A DNA stretch of 64,000 bases from NCBI GenBank assembly GCA_023429135.1, contig JAEYWD010000027.1, positions 109,926 through 173,925 on the forward strand. Direction: 5' to 3'. Shown one piece after another: positions 60,622 through 64,000 of the stretch. Made by a program: the position numbers and the translations under genes. The notes below the pieces were generated by a model. The model saw only the letters and a list, made by a program, of their open reading frames with translations, ran no database searches and was not told the origin of the DNA. Numbering within the stretch: the stretch's first letter is position 1; the number at the start of each line of letters is the position of its first letter. This DNA comes from Bacteroidota bacterium. GTDB lineage: Bacteria; Bacteroidota; Bacteroidia; Bacteroidales; JAAUTT01.

Positions 60622-61320
60622 ATGGATGTACTTTTATCAACCGGAGAAATTAATTTATACAATAGTATTTTTCGGCTTTTCCTGAGTTTAACAGCAGGAG
60701 GCCTTATTGGACTCAACCGCGAAAAATTTAATCGTGCAGCAGGATTTCGGACTCATATTCTCATATGCATGGGATCATGCCTCCTTATGCTTATTTCCAT
60801 ATATATTCCACAGGAATTTTTGGATTTTAAAAGCGGCGATCCGGGGAGAATAGCAGCGCAAGTGGTAGCGGGGATTGGCTTTTTAGGTGCCGGTGCAATT
60901 ATTAAAAACGGCGATCAGGTGAAAGGATTAACAACCGCTGCTTCCATCTGGATATCTGCAGCTATTGGACTCGCCATTGGGGCAGGTATGCTCTGGATTT
61001 CACTAACAACTTTAGTTCTGGTTCTTTTCGCTTTAATTGTTTTGGAAAGACTAGGCAGAGTGATATTCAGCAAAAAACAATTTAAAATTCTGACGATTAA
61101 ATTACGTCAAACCTCTGTAAACATTGATCCTGTTGAAAATATCCTCAGGAAGTTTAAAGTAAAGTACGAAATTCAAGAATTCCATCAGGATACAGCATCC
61201 AATATTCTGGATATTAATGTAAGTATAAACACCGACAACAAATTTCCTCTGGAAGACTTTTTCGATGATTTTTATACCATCGAAAATCTACTTGAAATAT
61301 CGGTGAAGAGTAAGGTCTGA
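60622..61320 (+). CDS. MgtC/SapB family membrane protein
   Basis: 232 residues from the ATG at 60622; a TTG 9 nt earlier is less likely. About four to five helices in the first 140 residues carry the MgtC signatures GGLIGLNREKFNRAAGFRTHILICMGSCLLM, RIAAQVVAGIGFLGAGAIIKNG and GLTTAASIWISAAIGLAIGAG. A C-terminal cytoplasmic domain (about 150-232) is ACT-like. The family includes the Salmonella virulence factor MgtC, but environmental members are common and their role (Mg2+ limitation, ATP synthase control) is unsettled. It is monocistronic and divergent from the symporter gene. Confidence 0.92.
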   Translation: MDVLLSTGEINLYNSIFRLFLSLTAGGLIGLNREKFNRAAGFRTHILICMGSCLLMLISIYIPQEFLDFKSGDPGRIAAQVVAGIGFLGAGAIIKNGDQVKGLTTAASIWISAAIGLAIGAGMLWISLTTLVLVLFALIVLERLGRVIFSKKQFKILTIKLRQTSVNIDPVENILRKFKVKYEIQEFHQDTASNILDINVSINTDNKFPLEDFFDDFYTIENLLEISVKSKV

Positions 61321-61514
61321 GGTAGGAGTTTAGTTATTTAGGAGTTTAGGCTTTAGGGGACAGCTGGATAGAATTTTCGTGATGTGAATTCGTATCTATA
61401 GGTTATATAAGCTTCTATCCTACGATAAACCATATTTTCTGTATTCCTAAATCCCTAACCCCTAAACGCCTTCTGTATTCTACTTACGACTTAATACTTC
61501 TGACTTACGACTAA
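61321..61514. repeat. Low-complexity intergenic repeats
   Basis: TTTAGGAGTTTAGG-like units (61336-61358) face CCTAAATCCCTAACCCCTAAAC (61446-61467 region) as an imperfect inverted repeat. ACTTACGACTTAA (61482-61494) and ACTTACGACTAA (61503-61514) are direct copies; the exact complement of the second is at 63433-63444, past the ABC-F gene. Confidence 0.5.
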
Positions 61515-61526
61515 CAGAATATTCCT

Positions 61527-61534
61527 TATCTTTG
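61527..61534 (+). promoter_or_regulatory. -7 promoter box of the ABC-F gene
   Basis: TATCTTTG is an exact TAnnTTTG match, 17 nt before the ATG at 61552. A -33 TTG at the right spacing is lacking. Confidence 0.5.
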
Positions 61535-61551
61535 TGCCTTAATTTTTGAGG

Positions 61552-63432
61552 ATGAGTACTTATTTGCTTGTGGAAAATGCAACCAAGTCGTATGGCGATG
61601 TTGTGTTATTTGAAAATATCAACTTCTCGGTTACCGAAGGCCAAAAAATAGCCCTGATTGCAAAAAACGGATCGGGAAAAACAACTCTTTTGAACATCCT
61701 CAATGGAAAAGACACCTTTGATAGCGGAAGTTTTTACGTCAATAAAGATATCAAACTCGGTTACCTGGATCAGAATCCTCAGTACGACGCCGGATTAACC
61801 GTTTTTCAGGCTGCATTTGGTGCTTCGGGAAAACTTATGGAAACTGTACGGGAATACGAACAGGCGCTACACGACCACGACGAAAACAGGCTGCAAAAAG
61901 CCATTCACGAAATGGATTTCCACAATGCCTGGGATTACGACCAGCGTATCAAACAAATGCTTTCGGTATTCAAACTGCCCGACCTGGATCAAAAGGTAAA
62001 CACATTATCAGGAGGTCAGGTAAAGCGTCTTGCACTGGCTGTGTCTCTTATCAACGAACCCGACTTTTTAATTCTCGACGAGCCTACCAACCACCTCGAT
62101 CTGGATATGATCGAATGGCTCGAAGAATACCTCAACAAAACCCAGAGCACACTTTTAATGGTAACGCACGACAGGTATTTCCTCGACCGGGTTTGCACCG
62201 AAATACTGGAACTTGACGAACTTAGCGTGTACTCCTATAAAGGCAATTATTCCTATTTTCTTGAAAAGAGAAACGAACGCCTTACAAGCAAATCGCAAAT
62301 GGCCGAAAAAGCCAAAAATCTTTTGCGCACCGAACTCGAATGGATGCGTCGCATGCCCCAGGCCCGCGGTACCAAAGCAAAATACCGTATCGATGCTTTT
62401 TATGAGCTGAAAGATAAAGCCGGCTATAACCGAAACGACAAACAGATCGACATCAATGTTAAATCAGCACGACTTGGAAATAAGATCCTGGAAATGGAGC
62501 ATGTAAACAAGCGTTTCGACGATCTGATTATGCTCGACGACTTTACCTATACTTTTTCGAAAAACGAAAAAATAGGCATTGTTGGTAGAAACGGCGTCGG
62601 GAAATCAACCTTCCTGAATCTCATCACACAGCAATTGCAGCCCGATTCGGGTAAAATTGATACAGGCGAAACCGTTGTTTATGGCTATTATCAACAACAA
62701 GGGCTTAACTTCAAACCCGGACAAAAGGTAATCGATATCATTAAGGAAATAGCCGATTTTGTAACCCTAGGTGATGGAAAACAGCTTTCCGTTTCTCAGT
62801 TTTTAACGCATTTTCTGTTTCCGCCCGAAATGCAATATGTGCAGGTTGAAAAGCTCAGCGGAGGCGAAAAGCGACGTCTTTACCTGATGACAATATTAAT
62901 GAGGAGCCCCAATTTCCTTATCCTCGACGAGCCAACCAACGACCTCGACATTGTTACCCTTAACGTGTTGGAAGACTACCTGCAAAGCTTTGGAGGATGT
63001 CTTATCATCGTATCGCACGACCGGTTTTTTATAGATAAGCTTGTCGATCATCTTTTTATTTTTGAAGGAAAGGGGCAGGTGTTCGATTTTCCAGGTAATT
63101 ACAGCGAATACCGCGCTTCAGTGAGGCTTCAGGAACAGGAAGCTGCAAAACAAAAAGCCGAAACACAGGAAAAGAAAAAAGCGGAAGAAGCGCCTAAACA
63201 ACAGCCTGCCAGCACCGACAAACGCAAACTCACTTTCAAGGAAAAGAAAGAGCTGGAAGAAGTGGAGCTTTTACTGGAAAATCTCGAGAAAGAAAAAACA
63301 GATCTTGAAACTTCGATTAGCAGTGGCACACTCAATTCCGACGAGATAATAAAAAAATCGAACCGCCTGGGCGAAGTTCTGAAGCTGATAGATGAAAAAA
63401 CCGACCGGTGGCTGGAATTGAGTAGTATTTAA
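61552..63432 (+). CDS. ABC-F family ATPase (Uup-like)
   Basis: 626 residues from the ATG at 61552 (an in-frame TTG 6 nt earlier is disregarded). Two ABC domains are fused without membrane segments. The first (about 1-245) has AKNGSGKTT, LSGGQVKRLALA and LILDEPTNHLDL. The second (about 310-530) has GRNGVGKST, LSGGEKRRLYLM and LILDEPTNDLDI. The linker between them contains the basic ARGTKAKYRIDAF region. A C-terminal coiled coil (about 565-625; VELLLENLEKEKTDLE) marks the Uup type, which binds DNA or ribosomes. ABC-F proteins act on translating ribosomes; some protect against antibiotics, but nothing indicates resistance here. Confidence 0.94.
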   Translation: MSTYLLVENATKSYGDVVLFENINFSVTEGQKIALIAKNGSGKTTLLNILNGKDTFDSGSFYVNKDIKLGYLDQNPQYDAGLTVFQAAFGASGKLMETVREYEQALHDHDENRLQKAIHEMDFHNAWDYDQRIKQMLSVFKLPDLDQKVNTLSGGQVKRLALAVSLINEPDFLILDEPTNHLDLDMIEWLEEYLNKTQSTLLMVTHDRYFLDRVCTEILELDELSVYSYKGNYSYFLEKRNERLTSKSQMAEKAKNLLRTELEWMRRMPQARGTKAKYRIDAFYELKDKAGYNRNDKQIDINVKSARLGNKILEMEHVNKRFDDLIMLDDFTYTFSKNEKIGIVGRNGVGKSTFLNLITQQLQPDSGKIDTGETVVYGYYQQQGLNFKPGQKVIDIIKEIADFVTLGDGKQLSVSQFLTHFLFPPEMQYVQVEKLSGGEKRRLYLMTILMRSPNFLILDEPTNDLDIVTLNVLEDYLQSFGGCLIIVSHDRFFIDKLVDHLFIFEGKGQVFDFPGNYSEYRASVRLQEQEAAKQKAETQEKKKAEEAPKQQPASTDKRKLTFKEKKELEEVELLLENLEKEKTDLETSISSGTLNSDEIIKKSNRLGEVLKLIDEKTDRWLELSSI

Positions 63433-64000
63433 TTAGTCGTAAGTAGAGGCAGCCCCAAAATATGGGGCATAATGCTGCAATGACTTGTATTCAACGCCGG
63501 AGGTGTTGCATGTTTGTAGCCGGGGGTGAAACGGAGTGAAACCCCCGGATTGAATTCGAGTGTATATTTCAGCGACGCGGGAAAAATTTGAGTAAAGTAG
63601 TTCTGCCAACATCGTCGCAATGGCTACATTCAGCATTTACAGCTTATTACAAAATCTTTCATAAGTAGACCCTGCCTCATAAATTGGGGTAATGCGGTAA
63701 TGACAGAGTATCAACTAGTTCTTTTGTACCTTTGGCTTGAACCAAAGGTACCCAAAGTTCAAGGCTTCTTGAAAATTGACTAAAAATAAAAGATTTGGCT
63801 ACTGCGGGGGTAAACTCACTACAACACTGCTTTGCCAGGTTAACTGCCATTAATTAAGTTTTCGGCTTTAATCAAAGATGTCTCAATCTGCCCGCTCAGA
63901 CAAACCCCCTCATGACGCCAAATCTTTTATTTTCTTCACGCCATTTTCAAAAGGCCAGTCCCGAACCTAGGGCATTCCGGTTTTATTTTGGATTAAGATT
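63433..64000. repeat. Repeat-rich, gene-free end of the window
   Basis: No gene is seen. Two imperfect direct copies start with AAGTAGA and end in CAAC (63441-63494 and 63663-63715). Hairpins are GCCCCA/TGGGGC (near 63452-63468) and CCGGGGGT/ACCCCCGG (63520-63527 with 63541-63548). GTACCTTTGG/CCAAAGGTAC (63726-63735 with 63742-63751) follows. A 17-bp perfect inverted repeat joins 63783-63799 and 63917-63933, with a further 7-bp pair outside (63769-63775 with 63944-63950), so 63726-63950 forms a foldback structure reminiscent of a MITE or a dispersed Bacteroidota repeat. Confidence 0.6.

Noticed and set aside
61552..63432. ABC-F gene as an antibiotic-resistance determinant
   Set aside because: The C-terminal coiled coil and linker are of the housekeeping Uup type; nothing in the sequence or context points to ribosome protection.

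Overview
The window reads as a chromosomal segment of a Bacteroidota bacterium, most likely Bacteroidales/Marinilabiliales-like; the genus cannot be resolved from sequence alone. The grounds are a type IX secretion C-terminal domain and BACON domains on a giant BspA-type leucine-rich-repeat protein, a SusC-era style of lipoproteins and OMP beta-barrels, a Reg_prop/Y_Y_Y two-component kinase, DUF4491, GxxExxY and YwbE proteins, a GH130 enzyme very like the Bacteroides mannosylglucose phosphorylase, genes without Shine-Dalgarno sequences, and several promoters of the Bacteroidota type (TTG/TTTG, about 19-20 nt, TAnnTTTG). No rRNA, CRISPR, transposase or phage genes are seen.

Layout. 1-0.4 kb: tRNA-Met(CAT) and a terminator. 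0.4-4.9 kb: secreted LRR giant (-). 5-12.9 kb: signalling cluster with a LytS-type TPR kinase plus LytTR regulator (-), a degenerate receiver (-), a membrane coiled-coil protein, an OmpH/Skp protein and an OmpR-type two-component system (+). 13-22.6 kb: APC permease, TIM-barrel isomerase-like protein, FtsX/MacB permease divergent from an NtrC/NtrY-type pair, flavodoxin-like reductase, DAO-type oxidoreductase. 22.6-23.3 kb: gene-free stretch with an orphan terminator. 23.3-31.8 kb: small protein, MarR-type regulator facing an Rnk/GreA-C-like gene across a dyad operator, CE15-like esterase, sigma-54 regulator plus hybrid kinase, DUF1761, zinc metallopeptidase. 31.8-37 kb: LytTR regulator followed by an OMP and two surface lipoproteins. 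37.2-43.3 kb: propeller-type kinase and its LytTR regulator, separated by a GxxExxY cassette bounded by terminal inverted repeats; secreted protein and a LytTR-only protein. 43.3-48.3 kb: housekeeping (purC, phoH-like, SAM hydrolase family, DEAD helicase, ywbE). 48.4-55.4 kb: TonB receptor, PAT-type MFS, hemN, hemG, DUF4491 duplication, which looks like a porphyrin-handling operon. 55.4-60.5 kb: carbohydrate block (alginate-lyase-family gene broken by a TAG, SDR, GH130, GPH symporter), in which two promoter regions carry the same CAATCGATTG palindrome. 60.6-64 kb: MgtC-like protein, ABC-F ATPase, and repeat-rich sequence with a foldback structure.

The strongest leads are regulatory: (i) ATTAGAA-N4-ATTAGAA tandem sites, 11-bp phased, on both sides of the OmpR-type system; (ii) face-to-face promoters around a 12+12 bp dyad between the MarR and Rnk-like genes; (iii) the shared CAATCGATTG operators of the carbohydrate block. 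Others are the GxxExxY mini-cassette that splits a two-component operon, the in-frame amber codon in the polysaccharide-lyase-family gene, and the porphyrin operon. All family assignments are by recognition of motifs; no database search was possible.
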